Shown one piece after another: positions 10,168-20,878 of a stretch of 64,000 nt of DNA (positions are counted from its first letter, which is position 1; each line of letters opens with the position of its first letter). The stretch lies in NCBI RefSeq assembly GCF_031755915.1, contig NC_083389.1, positions 25,481,001 through 25,545,000 on the forward strand, given 5' to 3'. The notes beneath the pieces were generated by a model, which made no database searches, had not been told where the DNA came from, and saw only the letters and a list, made by a program, of their open reading frames with translations. A program made the translations under genes and the position numbers. Source of the stretch: Ziziphus jujuba. Lineage: Eukaryota > Streptophyta > Magnoliopsida > Rosales > Rhamnaceae.

Positions 10168-11775
10168 TTCAAATGAGAAAAGGCTTACAGTGGATACCTA
10201 GGCACCTAGAGACGAGGAAAGGCATAATAAACAATGAAATGCTTCAGGGAGTTGAAAATAAGCATAGATCTGGAGATTCCTAAATAGGTCAACCTTTCAA
10301 ACTACTGCTGAATCCATGGGTAGGCAAGCGACAACCTGGATAACTGAAAAAACTTAGGAGCCAAAGGAAAAAAAAGCAAAAGTGATTCCCGTAGTAGCGG
10401 CGAGCAAAATGGGAGTAGTCTAAACTATGAAAACCTGGTTGTGGGAGAGCAATACAAGCGTTGTGCTACTAGGTGAAGCGGTGGAGTGCTGCACCATAGA
10501 TGGAGAGAGTCCAGCAGCCGAAAGTATTACTAGCTCACGCCCTAACCCGAGTAGCATGGGACACATGGAATCTCGGGTGAATCAACAAGGACCACCTTGC
10601 AAGGCTAAATACTCCTGGGTGATCGATAGTGAAGTAGTACCGTGAGGGAAGGGTGAAAAGAACCCCCATCAAGGAGTGAAACAAAACATGAAACCGTAAG
10701 TTCCTACGTAGTGGGAGGAGACCAGGGCTCTGACCACGTGCCTATTGAAGAATGAGCTAGCGACTTATAGGCAGTGGCTTGGTTAGGGGAACCCATCAGA
10801 GCCGTAGCAAAAGCGAGTCTTCATAAGGCAATTGTCACTGCTTATGGACCCGATCCTGGGTGATCTATCCATGACGAGGATGAAACTTGGGTGAAACTAA
10901 GTGGAGGTTCTAACCGATTGATGTTGAAAAATCAGCCGATGAATTATGGTTAGGGGTGAAATGCCACTCGAACCCAAAGCTAGCTGGTTCTCCCTGAAAT
11001 GCATTGAGGCACAGCAGTTGATTGGACATCTAGGGGTAAAGCATTATTTCGGTGTGGGCTGTGAGAGCGGTACCAATTTAAGGCAAACTCTGAATACTAG
11101 TTATGACCTCAAAACAATAAGGGTCAATGTCTGCTAGTGAGACAATAGGGGATAAGCTTCATCGTCGAGAGGGAAATAGCTTGGATCACCGGCTAAGGTC
11201 TCTTAATGACTGCTCAGTGATAAAGGAGGTAGGGGTGCAGAGATAGCCAAGAGGTTTGCCTAGAAGCAGCCACCCTTCAAAAAATGCATAGTAGCTCATT
11301 GATCGAGCGCTCTTGCACTAAAGATGAAGGGGCTAAGCGATCTGCCGAAGCTGTGGGATGTAAAAATGCATCGGTAGGGGAGCATTCTACCTAGAGGGAA
11401 GCACTCGTGCGAGCAGTGGTAGACAAAACAGAACCGAGAATGTTGGTTTAAGTAATGAAAACATTGGTGAGAATACAATGTCTCAAAAACCTAAGGGTTC
11501 CTCCCCAAGGTTCCTCCATGGAGGGTGAGTTGGGGCCTAAGATCAGGACAAAAGGTGTAGTCGATGGACAACAGGTGAATATTCTTGTACTTCCCTTATT
11601 GGTCCTGAGGGATAGAGGAGTCTAGGTTAGCCGAAAGATGGTTATCGGTTCAAGGAAGCAAAGTGCCCCTGCGTTTTCAGGGTAAGAAGGGGTAGAGAAA
11701 ATGCCCCGAGCCAATGTTCGAATACTAGGCACTACGTCGCTGAAGTAACCCATGCCATACTCCCACGAAAAGGTC
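10168..11775 (+). pseudogene. rrn23: Plastid 23S rRNA, 5' part only
   Basis: Starts at TTCAAATGAGAAAAGGCTTA, the plastid 23S 5' end, and can be followed for about 1.6 kb, including GTAGTAGCGGCGAGC and GGTGAAATGCCACTCGAACC. It stops at ACTCCCACGAAAAGG, where 23S should continue for another 1.2 kb. The peptidyl-transferase part, rrn4.5 and rrn5 are absent, so a large deletion joins it to the spacer before trnR. Confidence 0.94.
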
Positions 11776-11891
11776 GTTACATAGAAAGAAGCACTTTCAC
11801 ATCATCTTAACTCGAAACAATTAGGGAGAGAGAAGGTTCCTTTTTTTTTTTTTTAGGGTACTCCTGGGAACAGATCCAGTAGAGATGGGTG
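11776..11891. other. Spacer joined to truncated rrn23
   Basis: Plastid-like spacer that normally precedes trnR-ACG (probably the rrn5-trnR interval), with a T12 run at 11841-11852. It marks the right side of the rrn23-rrn5 deletion. Confidence 0.55.
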
Positions 11892-11965
11892 AGGCCTGTA
11901 GCTCAGAGGATTAGAACACGTGGCTACGAACCATGGTGTCGGGGGTTCGAATCCCTCCTCGCCCA
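11892..11965 (+). tRNA. trnR-ACG: Plastid tRNA-Arg (trnR-ACG) copy
   Basis: A 74-nt match to plastid trnR-ACG with the anticodon ACG intact (GGCTACGAACC) and a perfect T-arm GGGGGTTCGAATCCCTCC. Changes are few: the first base pair and GAGCACG to GAACACG. It is the best preserved tRNA of the first IR block. Confidence 0.9.
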
Positions 11966-12352
11966 CAACCGGCCAAAAAGGGAAGGACCTTTCCCTTTGG
12001 GGGTAGGAAAATCATGATCGGGATTGTGGATCCCAAGCTATGGAATTTAGGCATAGGTCTTTTGTCAAAATGGAATGGCCTTACTTTTTCTTTTTTCTTT
12101 CTTTTTATTTATCGTTAATGGTGGATGAATCGACATATTGTTTCATTTTATACCTTGTAATTCTTCCTCGGCCAATCTAGGGAAGAATAGAAAAGAAAAT
12201 ACAAGTATTTGTAGCATAGAAAAAATGTGTTCCCCGTCATTAAATGTTTTCTCATGGTAATTGTGGCCTCCCGGGCGAATCGATGATTGCATCTTTGATG
12301 CACTTGCTAGTACATATGAGAATTCTTAATTGGATAGTTGTAAATAGCCCAG
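11966..12352. other. trnR-trnN spacer, left half (NUPT)
   Basis: Plastid IR spacer after trnR; it continues at 24567 beyond the nested retrotransposons. Its inverted counterpart is 51310-51824. No gene seen. The last five bases, CCCAG, are the target duplication of element A. Confidence 0.8.
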
Positions 12353-13473
12353 TGATACGAACCTAGGATGGCCTGCTCCTAAACCCGTATTATATTAGCT
12401 CGGATCTAATTATGTTCAAGTTCTAATGGTCATCTTGACCACTAACAAACCTGTGATTAGAAACCTTGATATATAATGAAGATACCACAATAGGTGATAG
12501 AAGGCCTATTGATACGTCAAACTAAAACACTCATTCACTAATAGTGTTTTAGGTGTTCAAAAGAGTAAAGAGAATTCAATCTCACAAATAATTTTCTATA
12601 TAAGAATCAAGCTTGATTTCTCATTGAAAGTAAGCATTTAAATGGGCTTTGAGTGAACAAAGTAAAACCATAAAAGGATTAGGAAATTTCGGCCAACTTA
12701 GAATCCAATTAGGAAATTGCCTAATTTCACACCCCTTCCTAATCTAATTTGGATTAATTAATTCCCTTATTTTGAATTAGGAATTAATTAATTTACAATG
12801 AAAATAATAAAATAATAAATTTCCTAAACTTATTTTTCCAGCAAATAAATAAATAAAAATCAAAATAAAAGACTAATTTCCTAAAACGAAAAGTAGAAAT
12901 CAAATTAGGAAACTAAAATACTAGCTTTTTGACTAAGTTGACTTTAATTAATCTTTGACCAATTTGAGCTCCAAATCAGCTTCTATATGCTTTTTAGGAT
13001 GCCAAATAGGATGATTATGGAGTACCACACATTTCCCTTGCTTCGAGGAAAGAGAAAAAGCTAACTTAGCAAAATACTGTAAAGCCAGCGAGCAATACAG
13101 CAATTTTCGGCCAAATTTTGAAGCTGTCCATACAAGTTGGTTTTACTTCTGCCTTGACTTGTTTCGATGGTCTCTTAGTGATATTTATTAAATCCATAAA
13201 GAGTTGGAACCATTTCTTGCTGCTTGGACTCCATAAATGCACAAAATCGCTACCCGGGTCCATATCGGCTTCCACTATTTGTATGCTCAAAATAGGTCTT
13301 GGATTTTCGGGTATGGACAAGTGCTCTTGAGAATGAATTATCCCCTGGATAAAGGCAGCAAATTTTTCCCTAAACCTCTTAGGTTGAGCCCTAGTGATTG
13401 GCCGGTCTTCATCCATATCGGGTTAGCAACTTGGTAGGTTGTCGATTGTGCGGGCACAGACGGATTCATATCA
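12353..13473 (-). repeat. Element A 3' LTR
   Basis: 1,121-bp LTR read on the minus strand. It matches the two halves at 17115-17467 and 23782-24561. Part of it encodes the end of the pol frame (13338-13473), as in elements whose reading frame runs into the 3' LTR. Confidence 0.93.
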
Positions 13474-13725
13474 TTTCCCTCCTCTTGAAAAGGATTGGTC
13501 CTCAAATCAAGGTCATCACCTACAGAAAAAGCAGATAATTCAGTAACATTAAATTTGGCACTAACATTGTACTTACTTAGTAAGTAAAGTTTGTCAGCAT
13601 TTTGATTGATTCGCTCCAAAATTTGAAAAAGTCCATCCACTTGAGGCATAAGTTTTAACTCTTATTGCTTCGGAAACCTTTCCTTTCGTAAATGCAACCA
13701 AATATGATCTCCTAGGTCAAACACT
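13338..13725 (-). pseudogene. Element A integrase C-terminal tail
   Basis: The minus strand shows the Gypsy integrase C-terminal block [11 protein letters not shown], then LMPQVDGLFQILERINQNA, FNVTELSAF and [15 protein letters not shown], before running into the LTR. A stop lies after RFPKQ, and a frame change separates it from the upstream linker. In autonomous relatives this part follows the DDE core; here the core is missing. It is homologous to 22350-22771 in B and 42010-42371 in C. Confidence 0.87.
13474..13488 (-). other. Element A polypurine tract
   Basis: Minus strand TCAAGAGGAGGGAAA immediately before the 3' LTR; nearly the same tract precedes the 3' LTRs of B and C. Confidence 0.85.
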
Positions 13726-14209
13726 AACACAATAAATCTAAAAATACATGCTCATTATGGAAAAAATTACACTTTTTTAAGTTAGCAAATAATCTCTTCC
13801 AAATTTTCGAATTTCCACAAAGTAAAGCTCTCAACAAGGCAGATAAAGTTCTATAAAACAAAAACAATTTTAAATAAGCATCTTTATGATTCATGACCAG
13901 AAATGGTTTTTTACTCCAGATAGCTTTATTAGCATCCCCAAAACTCAAATAAATATTTTTATTTTTCCTCTCTTTTCTTTCTTTTTCTTGCTTCCCTTCG
14001 GTTTGGCTCTCACTCTCGGCTTTTCTCACTTCGCTCATACTCTCAGGTTTCTCTCCCCTTGTCACCTCATTTTTAGCATTCCCATGATTTTTCCACTCAA
14101 TTTGAGTCTTAGAGCATTTACCTAGTTGGTCTTGCACCGCTTGGACTCCTTGGATGGGTGTTGTTGTCGTGGGGGCCATGCTAGTTCTCTTATTGAGTTG
14201 CTTGGCCAC
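13724..14209 (-). pseudogene. Element A linker between protease and integrase tail
   Basis: A 161-residue open stretch, rich in Lys and Glu, with IYLSFGDANKAIWSKKPFLVM and [16 protein letters not shown] before reaching the integrase tail region (NEHVFLDL). The same linker type occurs in B and C, but A has only one copy of it and lacks the pre-RT motif they carry. Its function is unknown; it stands where several hundred residues of RT, RNase H and integrase would be expected. Confidence 0.8.
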
Positions 14210-14218
14210 CGTCCTTTG

Positions 14219-14710
14219 TTATATTTGTATTTGATCTTTGTACACCTCTCTGGGAGTTAATGCCTCCAGCTTGACCTTTTTACCTTTAAATCTAAAAACA
14301 ATACTATTCTCTCTACCATAATGAATAGCATCTCTATCAAATTGCCATGGCCTACCAAAGTAAAATATGTCCTGATGCATAGGCACAACATCACACAAAA
14401 CCACATCCACATATTTATCAATGCTGAATTTTACTTTGGCTTGTTTATTAACTTTCATCTCACCACTATCATTAAGCCATTGTAACCTATAAGGTTTGGG
14501 ATGTTTAATTGTTGTTAAACCTAGTTTATCTATCACAAGATTACTAATTACATTGGTACAACTTCCACTATCGATAATCCTACTACAAATCTTACCTTGG
14601 ATTTCACATCGGGTGTGGAAGATGTTCTCTCTTTGAATTTCATCCTCATCTTTGTATGCAGCCAGCATTCTCCTAGAAACCAAGCTTAATTTAGCATGGG
14701 AAGCGTTCAA
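14219..14710 (-). pseudogene. Element A retroviral-type aspartic protease
   Basis: A 163-residue segment with [20 protein letters not shown], in which DSG is the intact catalytic motif, followed by [10 protein letters not shown] and GRPWQFDRDA, matching the Gypsy protease fold region. Compared with B and C a small change replaces the usual [11 protein letters not shown] with HQDIFYFGRPW. It would process Gag in particles. A stop just after it separates it from the linker. Confidence 0.9.
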
Positions 14711-14809
14711 ACTTTTGGCTTCACCTTCAAGCTGTTACTCCTCCTTTTGCTCGGTTTCATCGTAACTTTCCTCACTTTCCGATTCTAGCTCACCATTACC
14801 CTTCAGGAT

Positions 14810-15988
14810 TATGATCCTTCTATTTGAGCATTGGCTAGCGATGTGTCCTCATCCTTGGCACTTAAAACAAATAATTTCTCTTGATCTTCAAGGTTTAGGA
14901 TCAGATTTTACATCATTCTTTGGTGCTTGGACAAATTCGGTTTTGGACTCCTTTTTTGGCCGATTGGAACTTTCTTCACCAAGTTTCGGTTTTAGCCTTG
15001 GCTCAAACGTGGGGTTGCTTCTCCAACTAGTTGAATTTGTCCACCCGCTGCTTGAAACACCTCCAAACCGTGAGCTTGTACCCCTCTTCTTGAATTGATG
15101 CTCTAATTTAATAGCCACATGCAACATCTCCTCCAATTCCACATATTGTTGCAATTCGAGTTGATTGGCTATTTCACGATTCAAACCACCAAAAAACCTT
15201 GCCATGGTTGCTTCTCTATCTTCATTCATGCTTAACCTCATCATAAGCATCTCCATGTCCTTGTAATAATCCTCCACAGACCTAGTTTCTTGAGATAAAG
15301 ATTGAAGTCTTTGATGCAGCAATCTATGATAGTGTGATGGTATGAACCGCTTTCTCATGGCTCCTTTAATTTGTTGCCATGTAGTGATCAAGTCATCACC
15401 AACTCTCCTTTGGGTGTTTTGATCATTGGTCTAACATTGGAGTGCATAATGACCAAATTCCATTGCTGCCAATTTCACCTTCTTTGCCTCCGAATAATTA
15501 TGGCAATCGAAGATCATCTCCATATGCTCCTCCCATTCCAAGTAAGCCTCTGAATCACTTTTCCCCATGAAAGGTGGTATGTTTACCTTGATGTTGCCAA
15601 GATCATCATCTACCTCCTCTCTCCTATGCCTCTCATGGCCTAGCCTCTCTTGGACAGCAAGTGTTTCATCCATTCCTTCCTCGAAATCATCTTCAAAATT
15701 ACCTTCCTAAAATTCCTCTCTAGGTTGCCCTTGGCCTCGTCAACCTCGATGTTGACCTTCATGGAACTCTTGCCTCAAATTTGGTCCTCCATGAATTGTT
15801 TCTATTCTATCCATCCTTTGATTGATGTGATCAAATTGAGCATTCATCCGCTGCAATTGTTCCAAGATGGCTTTCATGTCCATTTGCTTACCACTCCCTG
15901 TAGCTCAAGAATCACCATGGAATCCTATGGATTCTTCTTAATTAATTCTTAAAGGTGGATCTCCTCTTCTCACCCTTGAATCTGCCAT
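14810..15988 (-). pseudogene. Element A Gag with zinc knuckle, broken
   Basis: Begins on the minus strand at MADSRVRRGDPPLRIN (15988), homologous to the Gag starts of B and C. Several stops follow. Open parts at 15431-15673 and 14888-15391 contain IPPFMGKSDSEAYLEWEEHM, KRFIPSHYHRLLHQRLQSL and MARFFGGLNREIANQLELQQ, the classic retrotrans_gag blocks. The zinc knuckle near 14830-14870 reads CFKCQG-stop-GHIASQC. Gag would form the particle shell. Confidence 0.9.
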
Positions 15989-17100
15989 GTTTGTATAAAT
16001 AATGCAAAAATAAAATAAGACCTCACCAAATCACTCCCTCACATGTTTCACTCAAACAAGGTCTCGACACTCGTGTTTTCATACTAGTCTCTGCTTTTAC
16101 CCTCTTTTAAGCTCACACACTTTTGCCTTTTTCCACTCAATGAATTATCTCAAAGTTCTAATTAAAACACCCATAAAACAGCAAGTAGATCACTAGTATG
16201 TTTTAATTAAACTTATCAACAAAACAGTAGCAAAAAGCAAGCAATACCGAATGAATTAACAAAACATAGTTTTTGACTTTCTAGGCAAAATAAAGCAAAA
16301 TAATAAGGAAAATTTTGAAATTAGCAAGAACTGGACCAGATGGTAAGAGATTAAGGATTCAAGAATAAAATTGAGGAAAAATAATTTCAAACACGAACAA
16401 GAATCAAATCGAACAAAAATATAGAATAGTGTTGGTTGTTGTCCTTGTAATTCAAGTTATGTATCAAATCCTTCAACTAATTTTAATCCAAATAATTTAA
16501 ACACCCGAAATTCAAATATCCAGAAACAAAAATAAATCTCCAGTAACTCCAAATAATGAATAAATATGCAACAATTCAGCAGCTCTAATAATTTCCAGCA
16601 AACAAATCAAATTCCAACAAACAGATTTTTTTTTATTCGGCTTTTCTTCTTCTTTTTTTTTTTTTTTTTTTTCACTCACAGAACATAAAGCAACTGCAGT
16701 AGTAAGAATCAACACCAAAATTTGCAATTCCAACACCAAACAATCACCAAACCCATGACCTCCCAACAACAAAATACAAATTTGTAATTTTTTTGTATGT
16801 TGCCGCAAATTCTCTTTCTCTTTTTTTTTTTAATATATGAATGCAAGTATTTAAGACTAAAACAGCAAAGAAAAATCAATAAAAACCAAATTAACAAGAA
16901 TAATGATAAAACAACCAATAAACTAGGAAACAAAAAATACGGTAAAACTAGGAAACCAAACTTAACTAGGAATGAATTTTTTTTTTAAAATATGTAGAAC
17001 GTGTATGATGATAGAAGAAACCTTAACCTAATGCTAAAATTGCAGAATAACATAAAACATATAAATCAAATAAAGATAGATCAAACCTAAACAAAATTCA
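15989..17100 (-). other. Element A leader (5' untranslated region)
   Basis: About 1.1 kb between primer site and Gag with no long reading frame, containing A/T homopolymer runs (for example near 16624-16672 and 16817-16831). Equivalent leaders occur at 18616-19757 in B and 38445-39432 in C, with matching order of homopolymer runs. Confidence 0.75.
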
Positions 17101-17112
17101 TCTCTGATACCA
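17101..17112 (-). other. Element A primer-binding site
   Basis: Minus strand TGGTATCAGAGA, two bases inside the 5' LTR end, matching 11 of 12 bases of the initiator methionine tRNA site. Confidence 0.87.
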
Positions 17113-17114
17113 AA

Positions 17115-17467
17115 TGATAAGAACCTAAGACGACCTGCTCCTAAACCCGTATTATATTAGCCCGGATCTAATTATGTTCAAGTTCTAATGGTCATCTTGA
17201 CCACTAACCAACCTGTGATAAGAGACCTTGATATATAATGAAGACGCCACAATAGGTGATAGAAGGCCTATTGATAAGTCAAACTAAAACACTCATTCAC
17301 TAATGGTGTTTTAGGTGTTCAAACGAACAAAGAGAATTCAATCTCATAAATAATTTTCTATATAAAATTCAAGCTTGATTTCTCATTGAAAATAAGCCTT
17401 TAAATAGGCTTTGAGTGAACAAAGTAAAACCCTAAAAGGATTAGGAAATTTCGGCCAACATAGAATC
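17115..17467 (-). repeat. Element A 5' LTR, inner part
   Basis: First 353 bp (plus-strand left end) of element A's 5' LTR, starting TGATAAGAAC. It is cut at 17467 by element B, and the final GAATC is B's target duplication. Confidence 0.92.
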
Positions 17468-18601
17468 TGATGTGATTCCGCCCGAGCTCGCTCCACCGAT
17501 AACCCTCTCGGGTGCTGACTCGAAACGGATGAAGACTAGGCCAATCACAGGATCTCAAATTAAGAGATTTAAGGGAAACATGGGAGTATTTATACAGAGG
17601 GTAATCAATCTCAACAGAGCTTGTCCACACTTGAAGATACAAAGCCTATTCTAAGCATCCAAGTGGTGGAAGCCGATACGGACCCGGGTGACGGTTTTGG
17701 TACATTTTTGGAGTCCGAGAAGCATGAAATGGTTCCAATACTTTATGGTTCAATACATATGCCTAATAGGTCATGGAATCAAGTTAAAGCAGCCTCAAAT
17801 GCAATCAAAAAGGGCTTGTACAGACAGCTTCAACAATTTGGCCAAATTTGCTGTATTGCTTGCTGGCTTTACTGTATTTTACTGTATTAGCCTTTTCTTA
17901 TTTTTCCAAGCATGGGCAACGTGTGGGCCTTCATATTCAGCTTATTTGGCATCCTAAAAAGCATATAGAAGCTGATTTGGAGCTCAAAGAGGTCAAAGAT
18001 TGATCAAAGTCAACTTGATAAAAAAGGCTAGCATTTTTAGTTTCCGAATTTGTTTTACTTTTTGTTTTAGGAAACTACCATTACTTTTTGGCTTTTATTT
18101 ATTTATTTTCTGGACAAATAACTTCGGGAAGGTTTTTATTTTATTCTTTCCATTGTAAATTAATTAATTCCTAATTTAATATAAAGGAATTAATTAATCA
18201 AACTTAGATTAGGAAAGGAAGTATAGTTTCGGCCAACTAGGTTTCTTTATGTGTGGTGGCCGATTTTTCTTTATTTTTAGGGTTTTATTTCATGGTTTTG
18301 TAGCCTATTTAAAGGCTTATTTTTCAATATGAATACAACTTTGATTTGATAAAGAAAATACTTGTGAGATTAATTATCTCTTTGTTCTTTGAGAACACCT
18401 AAAACACCATTAGAGAATTGGTTGTTTTAGGTTGACTTATCAATAGGTTTTCCATCTCTTATTGTGGCGTCTACATTATACCAAGGTTTCTAACCACAGG
18501 TTGGTTAGGGGTTGAGGTCCATTCCATTTGAACTTAAACTTAATTAAGATCCGGGCTAATATAATACGGGTTTAGGAGTAGGTCGTCCTAGGTTCGTATC
18601 A
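17468..18601 (+). repeat. Element B 5' LTR
   Basis: 1,134-bp LTR from TGATGTGATTCC to GGTTCGTATCA. Nearly equal in length to its partner at 22642-23776, with scattered substitutions. Its last 60 bases are highly similar to those of A and C. Confidence 0.95.
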
Positions 18602-18603
18602 TT

Positions 18604-18615
18604 TGGTATCAAAGC
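18604..18615 (+). other. Element B primer-binding site
   Basis: TGGTATCAAAGC two bases after the LTR; one change from the initiator methionine tRNA complement TGGTATCAGAGC. Confidence 0.88.
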
Positions 18616-19757
18616 TAAATTTTGTGCAGGTTTGATCTATCTTTATTTGCTTTATTTGTTTTTGTTTTATTCTGCAATTTTAACATTAGGTTAAGGTTGC
18701 TTCTATCACCATACACGTTCTACATTTAAAAAAAAAAAAATTTTCATTCCTAGTTGAATTAGGATTTCCTAGTTTACCCGTATTTTTGTTTCCTAATTTG
18801 TTGGTTGTTTTTCATCATTGTTCTTGTTGATTTTGGTTTTTGTTGATTTTTCTTTACTGTTTTAGTCTTAAATATTTGCATTCATATATTAAAAAAAAAA
18901 AAGAGTTTGTGGCAACATTAAAAAAAAAAAAAAAAAAAAAAAACTGGACATTTGTGTTTAATTGGAGGTCACGGTTTTGGTGTTTTTTTAGGAGTTGGAA
19001 TTGCAATTTTGGTAATTATTCTTGCTACTGCAGTTGTTTATGTTCTGTGTGTAAAAAAAAAAAAAAAAAAAAAGGAAGAGGTAAAGCCGAATTAAAAATA
19101 TATATATATATATATTTCGGTTTGTTGGAGTTTGATTTGTTTGCTGGAAATTTGTTGGAGCTGCTGGGTTTTTTTTTTATTATATATTTGAGTTGCTGGG
19201 GAATTATTTTTGCTGCTGGATATTTGGATTTTGGGTGCTTAAATTATTTGGATTAAAATTAGTTAAAGGAATTGATACAAAACTTGAATTACAAAGAACA
19301 ACAACCAACAACTTTTCTATATTTTTGTTCTCTTTGATTCTTGTTCGTATTTGAATTTCTTTTTCTGAAATATTATTCTTGAACTCATAATCTACTACCA
19401 TCTGGTGCAGTTTTCAAAAATTCCAACGTTTTCCCATTATTTTGTGTTTTCTTGTCTAGAAAGCCGAAAAATTAGGAATTGTTGGATTCTTTCGGTATTG
19501 CCTACTTTTTGCTACTGTTTTGTTGATAAGTTTAATTAAAACATACTAGCGATCTAATTGCTGTTTTGTGGGTTTTTTAATTAGAACTTTGAGATAATTC
19601 ATTGAGTGGAAAAAAGGCAAGAGTGTGTGAGCTTAAAAGAGGGTAAAAGCCAAAACAAGTGTGCAAACACGAGTGTCGAGTCCTTATTTGAGTGAAACAC
19701 GTAAGGGAGTGAAATTGGTAAGGTCCTATTTTATTTCTATTGCATTATTACACTAAC
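18616..19757 (+). other. Element B leader
   Basis: About 1.1 kb without a significant frame, holding runs of A at 18727-18740, 18919-18942 and 19051-19073 and a TA-dinucleotide run near 19099-19116. The end before Gag (GTGTCGAG, GAGTGAAACACGTAAG) is conserved in C. Confidence 0.78.
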
Positions 19758-20843
19758 ATGACAGAATCAAAAACAAGGAGAGGAGATCCACCTTTGAGGA
19801 TCAATGAGGAGGAGTCCGTAGCATTCCATGGCGATGCCCAAGCTACCGGGAGTGGAGACCAAGTGGACATGAAAGCTGTTTTGGAGTCAATACAGCGGGT
19901 TAGTGCTCAAGTTGAGCATGTGAATCAAAGGATGGGAAGGCTAGAAGTTTCCCAAGGAATTCTGGACACAAGAAATAGGCAAGAATTCCATGGAGTATGA
20001 GGCCGAGGACGAGGAGGTCGCGAGAGACCGAGAGAGGAATTTGATGAGGAGCCATTCGGTGGAGACTTTGAGGAAGGTACGGACGAAACTTTTGCTGTCC
20101 AAGATAGAGTTGGCCATGTAAGATATAGGAGGGAAGAAACAGATGACAATCTTAGCAATATCAAGATCAACATCCCACCATTCATGGGAAAAAGTGAGCC
20201 CGAAGCATATTTGGAGTGGGAAGAAAAGATGGAGATGATATTTGACCGCCATAATTATTCAGAGGCTAAGAAGGTGAAATTGGCAGCAATGGAGTTTGGC
20301 CATTATGCACTCCAATGGTGGATCAATGAGCAAAACACCCGAAGGAGAGTTGGTGATGACTTGATTACTACATGGCGACAAATGAAAGGAGCCAAGCGGA
20401 AGCGATTCGTACCATCACACTATCATAGGTTGCTGCATCAAAGACTTCAATCTTTATCTCAAGGACATGGATCTGTGGAGGATTATTACAAGGAAATGGA
20501 GATGCTTATGATGAGATTGAACTTGAATGAAGATAGGGAAGCAACCATGGCAAGGTTTCTTGGTGGTTTGAATCATGAAATAGCCAATCAATTAGAATTG
20601 CAACAATATGAGGAATTGGAGGAGATGTTGCATGTGGCTATTAAATTAGAGCATCAATTCAAGAGGAGGGGTGTAAGATCATGGTTTGGAGGTGTTTCCA
20701 ATAGTGGAAGGTCCAATCAAGTGGCTGGAGGAACAATCCCATCTATGAAAGCAAGCCAAAGCCGAAAGTCAAAGAAGAAAGTTCAAACTGGCCAAGGAAG
20801 GAGACTAGAATCAAATCTGTCCAAGCACCAAAGAATGAGGTAA
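19758..20843 (+). pseudogene. Element B Gag, broken
   Basis: Starts at MTESKTRRGDPPLRINEEES, stops at TGA (19998-20000) in an Arg/Gly-rich stretch where C still reads GGRGRGRGG, and is open again from 20184 with MGKSEPEAYLEWEEKMEM, RFVPSHYHRLLHQRLQSL and MARFLGGLNHEIANQ. A frameshift near 20700 separates it from the zinc knuckle at 20879. These are retrotrans_gag blocks. Gag packages element RNA; this copy would yield only a short N-terminal peptide. Confidence 0.92.
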
Positions 20844-20878
20844 AATTAGATCCTAAACCTTCTAGAACTCATGATGTT

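Noticed and set aside
10427..11137. Short frames within rrn23
   Set aside because: They lie on rRNA sequence and have no coding signal of their own.
13118..13437. Plus-strand frames in element A's LTR
   Set aside because: Opposite strand of the element; the minus-strand frame there is the end of pol.
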